64,000 nucleotides of DNA. It comes from Paenarthrobacter aurescens (lineage in GTDB: Bacteria > Actinomycetota > Actinomycetes > Actinomycetales > Micrococcaceae). A program made the translations under genes and the position numbers. The notes under the pieces were generated by a model that was not told the origin of the DNA, ran no database searches, and was given only the letters and a program-made list of their open reading frames with translations. Each line of letters opens with the position of its first letter. Positions within the stretch are counted from its first letter, which is position 1. Below, in pieces: positions 18,189-27,062 of the stretch. The stretch is from the NCBI RefSeq assembly GCF_041549525.1, contig NZ_CP157456.1, positions 1,488,001 to 1,552,000 of the forward strand. Direction: 5' to 3'.

Positions 18189-18261
18189 TCCTCCGTAGCT
18201 CAATTGGCAGAGCATTCGACTGTTAATCGAAGGGTTACTGGTTCAAGTCCAGTCGGAGGAG
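18189..18261 (+). tRNA. tRNA-Asn (GTT), copy 1
   Basis: 73 nt cloverleaf: acceptor TCCTCCG with CGGAGGA, D-arm GCTC/GAGC, anticodon loop CTGTTAA between TTCGA and TCGAA, T-arm CTGG-TTCAAGT-CCAG. Anticodon GTT. CCA is not encoded. Identical to copy 2, 189 bp downstream. Confidence 0.97.
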
Positions 18262-18267
18262 CGCGCA

Positions 18268-18305
18268 ATACCCCCGTTTCGATCACTCGGAACGGGGGTA
18301 TTTTT
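18268..18305 (+). terminator. Rho-independent terminator after tRNA-Asn copy 1
   Basis: ATACCCCCGTT pairs with AACGGGGGTAT and is followed by TTTTT. A second small stem, TACCCCCGAGGGGTA, overlaps its tail. Confidence 0.85.
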
Positions 18306-18377
18306 ATACCCCCGAGGGGTATGCGGCGCCGATTTCGCATTCCGGTAGAACCTTTGCTAAAGTCATAACCGCTTCAT

Positions 18378-18450
18378 TCCTCCGTAGCTCAATTGGCAGA
18401 GCATTCGACTGTTAATCGAAGGGTTACTGGTTCAAGTCCAGTCGGAGGAG
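18378..18450 (+). tRNA. tRNA-Asn (GTT), copy 2
   Basis: Identical in sequence to copy 1. The 5' flank is also conserved (CGATTTCG, TTCCGG and TAACCGCTTCATT recur), so each copy appears to carry its own promoter. Confidence 0.97.
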
Positions 18451-18455
18451 CATCA

Positions 18456-18499
18456 GGACCCCGTACCGGCTTTACAGCTGGTGCGGGGTCCGTCTTTTT
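18456..18499 (+). terminator. Rho-independent terminator after tRNA-Asn copy 2
   Basis: GGACCCCG (18456-18463) pairs with CGGGGTCC (18484-18491), followed by GTCTTTTT. Confidence 0.85.
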
Positions 18500-18510
18500 C
18501 CTGGACTTTC

Positions 18511-18918
18511 CTAGACGAAATCCATTTCCACTTGCAGGAACCGGGCCGCTTCAGCCACGGCTGCCAGGAACGAGTCCTGCTCGGTGGGTGGTGTCCTGGG
18601 TTCCCGGGGATGCCATTCGTGCGGCGCGGAATAGACGCGGGTGAAGCCCCCTCCAGGCGGGGCGTAAAAGATGCCGAAGCGCTGGACCGGCCATTCGGGC
18701 GAAGTCTCTGGAGCCACCAGGAGGGCTGCGTCCGTTTCGGGGTTGTACCACTGCGCTATGGGCCGGCGACGATCATCGGTGAAAAGCCCTGCGGCGTAGA
18801 GGGCGGCCGATTGCGGGCTGGTCACCGAGCACAGACGGTCCCACCACAGCGGCAGGATGCGTTCATCCCTTCGCTGCCAGGGTGCCGGAAGCGGCTGCAG
18901 TTCTTGCCCATGTGGCAC
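18511..18918 (-). CDS. Hypothetical protein, 135 residues
   Basis: I do not recognise this family. It is soluble and rich in Pro and Trp (ILPLWWDRLCSV, QWYNPETDAALLVAPE, PHEWHPREP), with no signal peptide or membrane helix. Codon use matches its neighbours and the frame covers the whole gap between the tRNA terminator and the next gene, so it is probably real. It points toward the tRNA terminator and is downstream of the MprF-hydrolase operon on the same strand, 45 bp from it. Confidence 0.6.
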   Translation of the reverse strand: MPHGQELQPLPAPWQRRDERILPLWWDRLCSVTSPQSAALYAAGLFTDDRRRPIAQWYNPETDAALLVAPETSPEWPVQRFGIFYAPPGGGFTRVYSAPHEWHPREPRTPPTEQDSFLAAVAEAARFLQVEMDFV

Positions 18919-18962
18919 ACCTCAACTTTATCGCCGGGATATGAACTGCAAAAGAGCAGGTG

Positions 18963-20246
18963 CTACCTGGAGAGACCGAGCCTGGGATAGAGCACTTCGA
19001 ATCCTTTGCTCAGCCCGGCATTCAGTGCCAGGCCAACGTGGCCGCCGTTGGGAACCTCGTAGTACGTCACTGTCATCCCTGCATCCCGGGCGGCTGCTGA
19101 GACTGCCTTGGCGGCGGCCACGTAAGTGGCGTCGTCGGACCCCACCGTGAACACTGCCGTGGTGTTGGGGAACTGCTTGCCCTTCATGATGTTGATGGGC
19201 TTTTGGGCGTCGTAGGCACCCTGGTTTCCATTGAAGATCGTTGCAAGGTTGCCGGCGGGGTCTTCGGCCCCAGGAAATTCCTCGCCTGATATGTCCACCA
19301 CGTTTCCCCACATCTCCGGGTACTTGACCGCAAACGAGATGGCACACTGCCCGCCGTTGGAGTATCCGGCGATGGTCCAGTGCTCACGGTCAGGGAGGAT
19401 GTTCAAATTGGCTTTGGCCCAGTTAACAACGTCCACGTTGATGTACTTCTCCACGTTGCCGTATTTGGCGGTGTCCAGGCAGAGGGTGTCATCCTGGTCC
19501 GGACCGATCTGATCTGCCACGATCGCGATCGGGGCCAAACCATTGTTTTTCGCTGCAAACTCGTCCAAGGCAGCGGAAACGTATTGCGGATCAGGCAGGC
19601 CGGGCTGGCCCATCATGAGGACGAACAAGGGCAGTTTGGGCGGGTGCGCTGTCAACGCAGCAGGGGGCAGGTAGATCCCCGCAGGCCTGGCGTTGAACCC
19701 GGAGACGGTGGCTGGGATGACCTGTGTGCCCGCCTCGCCCTTTGCCGGCTGGTCCGCCGGGGGCTTCCAGCTCTGCCACAGCGGACCTGCCGGAGTGGAA
19801 GCGTCAGGGTCCGGCTTGGCCAGTTGGATGGCGTCCTCCGTGGAGATTCCCAACGCTGAGCCCAACGTCTTGTTCAGTCCGAACTCTGTATTGATGCCCA
19901 GGGCGGCCACCAGCACGAAGACGGGAATGGACGCCGCAGCCACCACCTTCCGCCACCGTGGGTTGTTGCGGAAGCTGACCACGGCCAGACCCAGGGCGGC
20001 GAAGCAGGCGATGGCCCAGAACCATACCCGCGGCGTCAGGCCCACATGGAAGACGTCCAGGACGTCCTCCACCAGCCAGACGGTGAGCCAACCTATCAGG
20101 CCCGCCACCACTATGGCCGTGGCTGCGGTGAGGGCCCAGCGAGCTGACGGCCTGAGGAACAGCAGCAGGAAGAACCCCACGCCGATCACTCCGGCGATGG
20201 CCATCACAACAGGGCCGCTGATTTCGAGCTTCAGGAGTTCGTTCAT
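18963..20246 (-). CDS. Membrane-anchored alpha/beta hydrolase, candidate aminoacyl-phosphatidylglycerol hydrolase
   Basis: 427 residues. The N-terminal about 130 residues hold four hydrophobic segments (VMAIAGVIGVGFFLLLFL and following). The rest is an esterase-D-like domain: PLFVLMMGQPG, nucleophile Ser in IAGYSNGGQCAIS, and a late His in VPNGGHVGLAL. The gene starts 22 bp after the stop of the MprF-like gene, so the two form an operon. Hydrolases beside aminoacyl-PG synthases are known to remove the amino acid from the lipid (AhyD in Enterococcus); that role is inferred here from context. Related to antigen-85-type esterases by fold, but no secretion signal of that type is seen. Confidence 0.7.
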   Translation of the reverse strand: MNELLKLEISGPVVMAIAGVIGVGFFLLLFLRPSARWALTAATAIVVAGLIGWLTVWLVEDVLDVFHVGLTPRVWFWAIACFAALGLAVVSFRNNPRWRKVVAAASIPVFVLVAALGINTEFGLNKTLGSALGISTEDAIQLAKPDPDASTPAGPLWQSWKPPADQPAKGEAGTQVIPATVSGFNARPAGIYLPPAALTAHPPKLPLFVLMMGQPGLPDPQYVSAALDEFAAKNNGLAPIAIVADQIGPDQDDTLCLDTAKYGNVEKYINVDVVNWAKANLNILPDREHWTIAGYSNGGQCAISFAVKYPEMWGNVVDISGEEFPGAEDPAGNLATIFNGNQGAYDAQKPINIMKGKQFPNTTAVFTVGSDDATYVAAAKAVSAAARDAGMTVTYYEVPNGGHVGLALNAGLSKGFEVLYPRLGLSR

Positions 20247-20268
20247 GGCAGGAGTGCCCGGTGCAGCG

Positions 20269-22767
20269 TCATGCTGCCGGTTCCTTGGCTACCATTTGCC
20301 GCAGCAGAGCGGCGCTCTGCGCCGGTGAGAGCCCCGGCAGGTAGGCCGAACCCACTGCAATGCCGATCGAGGGCAAAGCCAGCGGGTCCTGATAGTACAT
20401 GTACAAGGTCCGGTGCTCGGGCTGGAACCTTGATTTGAAAGCGGCCAAGGACTTGAAACCGTACATGGGTTCCAAGGCATTGCCCAGGAGTGCCAGGACG
20501 CGGTCCAGCGTGCTGCGGTCACCTTCGCCGGCGCCGGCTCCGGCATTGGCCAGCGGCGAGCCGGACAAGGATATTTGGGGCACTTGTTCCTTGAAGTGAG
20601 TTACAGCAGAAGCGATGAGGAACTCCATCACGCCTTTGAAGCCTGTGGTGCGGCGTCGCATGAAGTCCAGGGTCCACCCTGAGATGGCCCCGTGATGGAA
20701 GACGGGGAGCCAGCTGGTAACCCCATGGACCAACCCCTCGTCATCCACAGCCACGCAGCACAGGACCTCGGGATCTTTGAGTTCATTCAGGCCACCGAGG
20801 GTGAAGCCCATTTCAGGCAGTGCTTTATCCGCCACCCATTCTTCGGAGATCTCAGCCAGCTGAGCCCTGATCCCCGGCGGCATCTCAGGGTAGGGGTACC
20901 AGAGATCTTTGATGGAGAGCTTGTCCGCACGGTTCAAAGCCGTGCGGACGTTCTGCCATTCCTTCCCCTTGAAGGTCATGGCCTGGACGCTCAGGAGAGT
21001 TTCTTCGGCAACTTCCAATTTCCTGAAGCCATAGGGGAGAAGCGGTACATCAAGTTCTGCCGTGGCTGAATAGAAGCACGGGATCAGCCCCAGGTTGGCA
21101 CAGTGCCCCACGAAACCTGTGGCTGCCTCGGCCTGCTGTTCGCGGGCACCAAAGGGGCCCGCAACGGTGAGCGCCACACCGTTGTGGACCTGATAGGCAA
21201 CACCGGCTTTACGGTCCGGGGTGAACCAGTACTGGTTGTTGTCCCACAGCGCCATCCAGGACAGCGTGCCGCCACCATCGTGCAACAACTCCCGGGCATG
21301 CCCCAGATCCGCCGCCGGATCCGTAGCCAGCATCCTGAACCGCCGGAAGTTGTTCAGGACAAGCACCAGGATGCAAAGCCAGATGATGTCCCCGCCCAGC
21401 CCGTAGAGAACGGTGCTGAGGAGGCCTTGGGGCAGAGCCACCACGAAAGGAACGGGAAAGGGAACCAGGATGTGCGTCAGTTGCCCGGCAAGGTCCAACA
21501 AGGTAGAGCGGCCGGGGTTGCCTTCAACGAACCAGAAGATCACATAGACGATCACGGCGGCCACGGCGAGTATGAGCGAGGTCCGGCCAAGGACCCGGTA
21601 GCCGGCATCGCTGGATTCCACCCGGAACTTATGCCGGTTTACCAGCAGGAGTGCGGAGATGATGATCGGGGCGAGGACCGCAGGGACCGCGTACAGCAGA
21701 AGATACGCGAAATCGTCATCGCCCAGCGCCACACCGGGATCCGTGACGTACTGGAGGATCGACAGGATGGTGACGGCGGCCAGGTACAACTGGATGACAA
21801 GCGTCAGCCGGTAGGCCAGCCGGCGGCCGCGTCGCAGTCCCTCGGCGCAGACCAGCAGCAGCAGCACCGGGATCAGGGTCAGGATGGCCGCGCCGAAGCT
21901 TTGGACGCCCACCATGCTCTGCAGGCTGACACAGTTGTTGTCGTTGTTGCACGCTTCCTGAACCTCATCGGCGTCCGGACTGGCTTGGAGCATGACCTCT
22001 GAGACCACCGAGAGGGGCCCGATTTCCCACGTTCCAGTCAGCTGGGTGAGCAGTGGACCCACGGCGAAGACGCCCACCACCGTACCCACCAGGAACCGTG
22101 TTTCGCGAAGACTTGAGGAATGCAGTGATCCCGCCCGGCGGCGAAGGGCCAACGACTGGATGGCCCATCCTGCAAGGATGCCGATCACGGCCCCGGCCAG
22201 AGCCTGCAGCGTCTGGGCAACGCCCACAAAAAGGGCAAACATCAGTGTGGCGGCCAGCAGCCACGTCCTCAGGCGCCGACGCCATAGTGCCTCAAGCGCC
22301 GCCGTCGAGCATCCCAACGCCGCGGCAGCGCCGCCGTAGGCACCCACCACGTATTCACCGCCCAGGAAACTGAGCCATTGGTCGCTGGCATCGGTACCAA
22401 AAGTCACCAGCACCACAAGAACCAGGGCGCTGAGGGCAGAACCTGCCATGAAGGCGGCCAGGGCAAGCCACGGGCCCATGACGCGTTCGGCGATGCCCAC
22501 GCCCACCAGGATCGCCGCTGTGCAGGCAACATAGTCGAGCAAGGAAGAGGCGAAGAACGCCGAAGTGAAAATCGACCACCACGGTCCCGGCTCCACGGCC
22601 AGGCCGATGCCCACTTGGTCCAGAAGGTCTTGGCCGGGGCCGTTGATGAGGCTGCCGGAGATGGCGCCGAGCACCCACAAAAGCACCACCAGGGCAAGTG
22701 TCAGCGGCAACCTCCGCAGGATGGCCAGGCCGCGCGCACTGCCCCGAAATACAACAGCCGTGCTCAT
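20269..22767 (-). CDS. mprF: MprF-like phosphatidylglycerol aminoacyltransferase/flippase (DUF2156)
   Basis: 832 residues. The C-terminal third (about 500-810) is the DUF2156 aminoacyl transferase fold: WFTPDRKAGVAYQVHNGVA, GFRKLEVAEETLL and FMRRRTTGFKGVMEFLIA, which uses aminoacyl-tRNA to modify phosphatidylglycerol and so lowers surface charge. The N-terminal 480 residues have about 12 membrane helices. The first six (GPWWSIFTSAFFASSLLDYV, GEYVVGAYGGAAAALGCS) look rhomboid-like, but the catalytic Ser of the GxSG motif is not evident. The amino acid (Lys, Ala or other) cannot be told. First gene of an operon with the alpha/beta hydrolase. Confidence 0.8.
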   Translation of the reverse strand: MSTAVVFRGSARGLAILRRLPLTLALVVLLWVLGAISGSLINGPGQDLLDQVGIGLAVEPGPWWSIFTSAFFASSLLDYVACTAAILVGVGIAERVMGPWLALAAFMAGSALSALVLVVLVTFGTDASDQWLSFLGGEYVVGAYGGAAAALGCSTAALEALWRRRLRTWLLAATLMFALFVGVAQTLQALAGAVIGILAGWAIQSLALRRRAGSLHSSSLRETRFLVGTVVGVFAVGPLLTQLTGTWEIGPLSVVSEVMLQASPDADEVQEACNNDNNCVSLQSMVGVQSFGAAILTLIPVLLLLVCAEGLRRGRRLAYRLTLVIQLYLAAVTILSILQYVTDPGVALGDDDFAYLLLYAVPAVLAPIIISALLLVNRHKFRVESSDAGYRVLGRTSLILAVAAVIVYVIFWFVEGNPGRSTLLDLAGQLTHILVPFPVPFVVALPQGLLSTVLYGLGGDIIWLCILVLVLNNFRRFRMLATDPAADLGHARELLHDGGGTLSWMALWDNNQYWFTPDRKAGVAYQVHNGVALTVAGPFGAREQQAEAATGFVGHCANLGLIPCFYSATAELDVPLLPYGFRKLEVAEETLLSVQAMTFKGKEWQNVRTALNRADKLSIKDLWYPYPEMPPGIRAQLAEISEEWVADKALPEMGFTLGGLNELKDPEVLCCVAVDDEGLVHGVTSWLPVFHHGAISGWTLDFMRRRTTGFKGVMEFLIASAVTHFKEQVPQISLSGSPLANAGAGAGEGDRSTLDRVLALLGNALEPMYGFKSLAAFKSRFQPEHRTLYMYYQDPLALPSIGIAVGSAYLPGLSPAQSAALLRQMVAKEPAA

Positions 22768-22891
22768 GTGATGTCCCCTTCACCGGTTCAAGCACCGGTT
22801 ACCCCGGCTGGCCACCATTCTGCCCTGCGGCCAGCAGTTAGGGGAGGGTTTGATGATTCCCGACGTCGGCGGGTCGGCTGTGCGGGGCCGC

Positions 22892-23071
22892 TCAGTCGCG
22901 CTTCCAGGGGCCAGGATTTACGCGGTAGAGGATTGCGGCACCGATCACGGCACCCAGGATGGCACCAAACAGTGCGCTGCCCGCGGCGCGGCCAAGGAGG
23001 GCACCGGCGACAGCGCCAAGGAGTGCACCCAAAAAGAGGCCCCGGCCATTGCGGTGCGGTCTATTCGTCAT
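22892..23071 (-). CDS. Small glycine-zipper membrane protein
   Basis: 59 residues from ATG 23071 (a GTG at 23077 is also in frame). Basic N-terminus TNRPHRNGRG, then two glycine/alanine-rich helices with GxxxG spacing (GALLGAVAGALLGRAAGSAL and GAILGAVIGAAI). Such small proteins sit in membranes and oligomerise. Function unknown. It is in line with the MFS gene upstream, 40 bp away. Confidence 0.6.
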   Translation of the reverse strand: MTNRPHRNGRGLFLGALLGAVAGALLGRAAGSALFGAILGAVIGAAILYRVNPGPWKRD

Positions 23072-23111
23072 GGTCACAGCCTACGGTGCCGGTGCCATTG
23101 AGGTGCCGTTG

Positions 23112-24341
23112 CTAATGAATGGACGGAACGGACCGGGGCCGCACCACCAGCCACAGCGCGGCAATGGCGCCCGTGATGCACGCGGCCATGACGGCGCCCA
23201 TGGGCACTGCTGAACTGACGCCCAACCAACCCACCACCGGTGGGACAATGCCGGCCATCATGAACTGCGATGCACCCAGGAGCGATGCGGCGGTGCCCGC
23301 TTGTGCGCCGTGCTTGGCCAAGGAAAGGACCTGCACGCAAGGGAACATGAAGCCGGTGGCACAAATGTAGAACCACAAAGGAATGAGGATGCCCAGCAAG
23401 CCCACCCCGAGCACGTCAAGCAGCACGATCAGGAGGGCGGTGAACAGCATGAAGATTGTTGCCCCGGCCACGATCCATTGCGGGGCCACCCGCCGGATCA
23501 ACCGCGAGCTGATCTGCACACCGGCCACGATGCCCAGGGAGTTGATGCCGAACAGGATGCCGTATTCCTGGGGAGAGAAGCCGTAAACGTTCTGGAATAG
23601 GAAAGTGGATGCTGAGAGGTAAGCGAACAGTCCACCGAAATTCAGGCTTCCCACAAGAACCATGCCCACAAAAATCCTGTCCGTCAGGACGGTCTTGTAG
23701 CGCTGACCCACGGTGACGGTGGTTTTGCCGCGCTGTTCAGCCGGAAGTGTTTCCCTGATGAAGAAGATCGAAGCCAGGATGACCAGCAGGCCGTATGCGG
23801 CGAGGAAGTAGAAAATACCGGGCCATGGGAAAGCCAGCAGCAGTTGGGATCCGATCACCGGTGCAAGGATGGGGGCAAGGCCGTTGACCAGGGACATCCT
23901 TGAGAACATCCGGACCATGGAATAGCCATGAAAGAGATCCCGGACCATTGCCATGGCCACAACGCCGCCTCCGGCAGCACCGATTCCCATGAGTACCCGG
24001 AACAAGGACAACATCCCGATGTCCGTCGCCAGAGCCGCACCCAGCGATGAGCCGATGTGCACTGCCGTGGCCAGAATCAATGGCAGCCGACGCCCCACCT
24101 TGTCACTGAAAGGTCCCACCAGCAGTTGGCCCAGCCCGAAGCCAACCGTTGTTCCAGTCAGGGTGAGCTGAATAGCCGCCGCTGAGACATCAAAACTCTC
24201 CTCCAACGCCGGGAAAGCGGGAAGATAGAGGTCGATCGTGAACGGACCGAGGGCGGTCAGGGCGCCCAACAGGAGAATGTAGACAAGCTTTTCGCGTCGG
24301 CTCAGAGAATCGCCCGGAGCAATGGGAGGGGTCACGATCAT
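23112..24341 (-). CDS. Bcr/CflA family drug-resistance MFS transporter
   Basis: 409 residues, 12 membrane helices. TIDLYLPAFPALEESF in helix 1 and GQLLVGPFSDKVGRRLPLI in loop 2-3 (motif A) are signatures of the Bcr/CflA drug:H+ antiporters. MVRDLFHGY after helix 5 is also typical. It probably exports small toxic molecules; substrate unknown. ATG 24341 is divergent from the holin-like gene across 171 bp, in which I see no clear operator. Confidence 0.88.
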   Translation of the reverse strand: MIVTPPIAPGDSLSRREKLVYILLLGALTALGPFTIDLYLPAFPALEESFDVSAAAIQLTLTGTTVGFGLGQLLVGPFSDKVGRRLPLILATAVHIGSSLGAALATDIGMLSLFRVLMGIGAAGGGVVAMAMVRDLFHGYSMVRMFSRMSLVNGLAPILAPVIGSQLLLAFPWPGIFYFLAAYGLLVILASIFFIRETLPAEQRGKTTVTVGQRYKTVLTDRIFVGMVLVGSLNFGGLFAYLSASTFLFQNVYGFSPQEYGILFGINSLGIVAGVQISSRLIRRVAPQWIVAGATIFMLFTALLIVLLDVLGVGLLGILIPLWFYICATGFMFPCVQVLSLAKHGAQAGTAASLLGASQFMMAGIVPPVVGWLGVSSAVPMGAVMAACITGAIAALWLVVRPRSVPSIH

Positions 24342-24512
24342 CTATCCTATGGCCCAGATCATATTTATTGGTGGTATGACGGGCGCGCCGGAGCCTCATC
24401 CCGAAAGTTCAGCAGGAACCTGAATGATAGCTTTGAGGACAGGTGCACGCGGGATCGTTTTTAGCCGCGTTCGCTTTACACGATGCCCAGAGGAAGCAGT
24501 TAGGCGGAACCC

Positions 24513-25361
24513 ATGAGTGGACGTCACACCGGCCGGCCCAGTCAAGGACCAGCCATTCGTACTTTGCCGAAGACCCTCAAGCTCGTAGCAAGGCTGGCTC
24601 CAAGGCAGCTCAATGACGAGATCGCCCTGGCGAAGGTTGAGCTCAAGCGAAAAGCCACGCAGGTAGGTGTAGCGGGCGCATTCTTCGCAGTAGCGCTTGT
24701 TTTCCTGGCGCTCCTTGTCATTGCGCTGGTGGTTGCGGCAATCCTCGGTTTGGCAACCATCATGCCCGGCTGGCTGGCGGCCCTTATTGTTGCCGCGTTC
24801 TTCCTGGTGATTGTGGCAATTGCCTCCTTGATAGGAATAGCCAAATTCAAGAAGGCCATGCCGTTGGTCCCCGAGGACACCATCCGGGGCATCAAGCACG
24901 ATCTTGGAATTGCCAAGGAAGGCTCGGACTTTGACGAGTCCATCCTGGATCCCAACTCGCCCGCGGCCAAGGCAGCAAAGGCTGAGAAGGAAGCGGCCGC
25001 TGAAAAGGCCAAGGCAGAGAAGGCTGCAAAGGAAGCCGCCAAGGAAGCTGATGCCGTCAAGGCGCCCACCGAAGCTGAGCTTCGCTCGCGACTGAAGCGC
25101 CGCCGTGAACATCTCACCGGCGTTCGTGACGAGCTCGGTGAGCAGCTGGACGTCAAGAAGCAGGGCCAGGCTTTGCTGCACAGCGCCAACGAAAAGTTCC
25201 AGGAGAGCAAGGAGTTCGCAGCAGCGAAACTTGCTGACCTCGGTGACTCCGTACCTCCGAGCCTCACCGAACGGCTCGCCGCCCGGTGGAAGGACCTCGC
25301 GGCCTTCGCCACCGCTGCAGTGGTCTTCGTTGTTGCGCTGCGGAAGTTGCTGAAAAAGTAG
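24513..25361 (+). CDS. Phage holin family (Phage_holin_3_6-like) membrane protein with coiled-coil tail
   Basis: 282 residues. LNDEIALAKVELKRKA, then two adjacent hydrophobic helices (about 50-75 and 85-108), is the holin superfamily III/DUF1469 layout, which in Actinobacteria is a chromosomal membrane protein, not a phage lysis gene. Residues 150-185 are a charged Ala/Lys/Glu coiled coil (AKAEKEAAAEKAKAEKAAKE). The end, LTERLAARWKDLAAF plus a short hydrophobic stretch, resembles the DUF3618 tail that often lies in a separate gene. Role unknown, perhaps envelope organisation. Confidence 0.75.
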   Translation: MSGRHTGRPSQGPAIRTLPKTLKLVARLAPRQLNDEIALAKVELKRKATQVGVAGAFFAVALVFLALLVIALVVAAILGLATIMPGWLAALIVAAFFLVIVAIASLIGIAKFKKAMPLVPEDTIRGIKHDLGIAKEGSDFDESILDPNSPAAKAAKAEKEAAAEKAKAEKAAKEAAKEADAVKAPTEAELRSRLKRRREHLTGVRDELGEQLDVKKQGQALLHSANEKFQESKEFAAAKLADLGDSVPPSLTERLAARWKDLAAFATAAVVFVVALRKLLKK

Positions 25362-25426
25362 CATCCAGGGGGGGCCTTCAATACTGGAGGCGCCATCAAC
25401 TCTGAAGACGAGGAAGGGGGACGCAC

Positions 25427-26050
25427 ATGAGATTAATCGGAGCCGGGTCGCACCCTGACAGGCCGCAGGTTGATCACGACCTCATTTTCACTGTCCCCAA
25501 CATCCTCACAGTTCTTCGCTTCATGGGCGTGCCGCTGTTTGTCTGGCTGGTCCTGTCCGAACAGGAGTATGGGTTCGCGGTATTGGTGCTCGTCATCATG
25601 GGCAGCACCGACTGGGTGGATGGCTACATTGCCAGGCGCTTCGACCAGACCTCCAAGCTTGGCCGGATCCTGGATCCCATGGCAGACCGGGCTGCACTGC
25701 TGGCCGTCGCAGTCACCCTGGCGATTGCCGGCGTCGTGCAGTGGTGGTACCTGGCAGCGCTGCTGGTCCCGGACGCCGTCCTGGCCATTGCCTCGTTGAT
25801 CTACTTCAGGAGCCACCCGGACCTTCCGGTTAGCGTCATTGGCAAGATCCGCACGGCGCTGCTGCTGGTAGGAACGCCACTGCTGGTCTTGTCCAAGCTG
25901 CCCATCGCGTTCACCGACGTCTATTTCGTGGCTGCCTGGACCTTCCTGGGCTTAGGCCTGGTGGGCCATTGGGTGGCGGCTTACAACTACTACTGGGCCA
26001 TCTTGCGTAAAGGAAAAGAATTGAAAACCGACGACGGCGGACGAGGCTGA
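25427..26050 (+). CDS. CDP-alcohol phosphatidyltransferase family protein
   Basis: 207 residues. The full signature D-x2-D-G-x2-A-R-x8-G-x3-D-x3-D is present at D62, D65, G66, A69, R70, G79, D83, D87. It moves a phosphatidyl group from CDP-diacylglycerol to an alcohol (glycerol phosphate, inositol phosphate or phosphatidylglycerol). Which one cannot be decided, so PgsA- or cardiolipin-synthase-like are both open. GGAAGGGGG precedes ATG 25427. It overlaps the next gene by one base (TGATG). Confidence 0.85.
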   Translation: MRLIGAGSHPDRPQVDHDLIFTVPNILTVLRFMGVPLFVWLVLSEQEYGFAVLVLVIMGSTDWVDGYIARRFDQTSKLGRILDPMADRAALLAVAVTLAIAGVVQWWYLAALLVPDAVLAIASLIYFRSHPDLPVSVIGKIRTALLLVGTPLLVLSKLPIAFTDVYFVAAWTFLGLGLVGHWVAAYNYYWAILRKGKELKTDDGGRG

Positions 26051-26967
26051 TGGTCTGGCTGGCGGTTTTCCTTGCGGTACTTGGTGCCTTCTTCCTCGCT
26101 ATTGGCGCTCAGCGGCAAGGCAGTGCAGTCAAAGCCGATACCGGTGGGCTGGCGCTAAGCTCCAATGGTTTCCTGCGGCTCCTGCGAAATCCCCGCTGGA
26201 TGCTCGGATTGCTCTTCCTTGCCTTGGGGATGGTGATGAATGCCATAGCCCTTGTGTCTGCACCGCTGACGGTGGTGCAGCCCATCGGCGCCATTGCCCT
26301 GGTCATCACCACCGTGGTCAACGCCAAGGACCAGGGCTTGAGCATCAACCGTGCAACCGTGGTGGCAATCAGCGCTTGTGTTACCGGCTCGGCGCTATTC
26401 GTGCTGCTTGCGGTCAATGTCACCCAGGAGAACCATCACGTCAACAGCGACGACGAACTGACGATCGTTCTCCTCCTGGCTCTTGCCGTGGGCATTTTTG
26501 GAACCCTTGCGGTGATGTTCAAACACCGCATGAGCGCCTTCATCTACATACTGGGGGCCGGTGTCCTGTTCGGCTTTGTTGCCGTGTTGACCCGGATCAT
26601 CGGCAAGCACCTGCTCGATCCCAACGGTTTGTTCCTGCTCAACGTCCAGTGGTACACACTCGTAGCAATTGTGGCGGCCGGGGGACTGGGCTCGTGGTTC
26701 GTCCAGAGTGCTTATTCCGGTGGCCCGCCGGACTTGGTTATTGCCGGATTGACCGTGATCGACCCCATGGTGGGCATCGCAATCGGCATTGTGATCCTTG
26801 GTGAGCTTCGTCCCGATGTCCACGCCGTGATGGCTATCGCCATGGCCGCGGCCGCTACGCTTGCTATCGTGGGGGTTATTGCCCTGAGCCGGCACCATCC
26901 GGAAGTCACCAAACGCAAGAAAGATGCGAAGGCGGCTGCCAGCCGGAAGGCCCAAGGCAAAGCTTGA
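26050..26967 (+). CDS. NIPA/EamA-like DMT transporter
   Basis: 305 residues, nine or ten hydrophobic segments. LSSNGFLRLLRNPRWMLG, then VVQPIGAIALVITTVVNAKDQG, match the NIPA-type branch of the drug/metabolite transporter superfamily, some of which move Mg2+. The C-terminus is a basic tail (TKRKKDAKAAASRKAQGK). Start ATG 26050 overlaps the stop of the phosphatidyltransferase gene, implying coupled translation. Substrate unknown. Confidence 0.8.
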   Translation: MVWLAVFLAVLGAFFLAIGAQRQGSAVKADTGGLALSSNGFLRLLRNPRWMLGLLFLALGMVMNAIALVSAPLTVVQPIGAIALVITTVVNAKDQGLSINRATVVAISACVTGSALFVLLAVNVTQENHHVNSDDELTIVLLLALAVGIFGTLAVMFKHRMSAFIYILGAGVLFGFVAVLTRIIGKHLLDPNGLFLLNVQWYTLVAIVAAGGLGSWFVQSAYSGGPPDLVIAGLTVIDPMVGIAIGIVILGELRPDVHAVMAIAMAAAATLAIVGVIALSRHHPEVTKRKKDAKAAASRKAQGKA

Positions 26968-27062
26968 CCTTGCGCCACCGCTATTGCGGGCGGCAACCCG
27001 GCGACACCGCAGCATTGCCACAAGCAGTGCTGTCCGCACCGTGACCATCAGGAGTTCTCCAC

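Noticed and set aside
18963..20246. Antigen-85-type mycolyltransferase
   Set aside because: Fold-level similarity only; this gene has four N-terminal membrane helices and sits with an MprF-like gene, and mycolic acids are not expected in Micrococcaceae.
24513..25361. Prophage signal because of the holin family name
   Set aside because: No other phage gene nearby; this family is a common chromosomal membrane protein in Actinobacteria.
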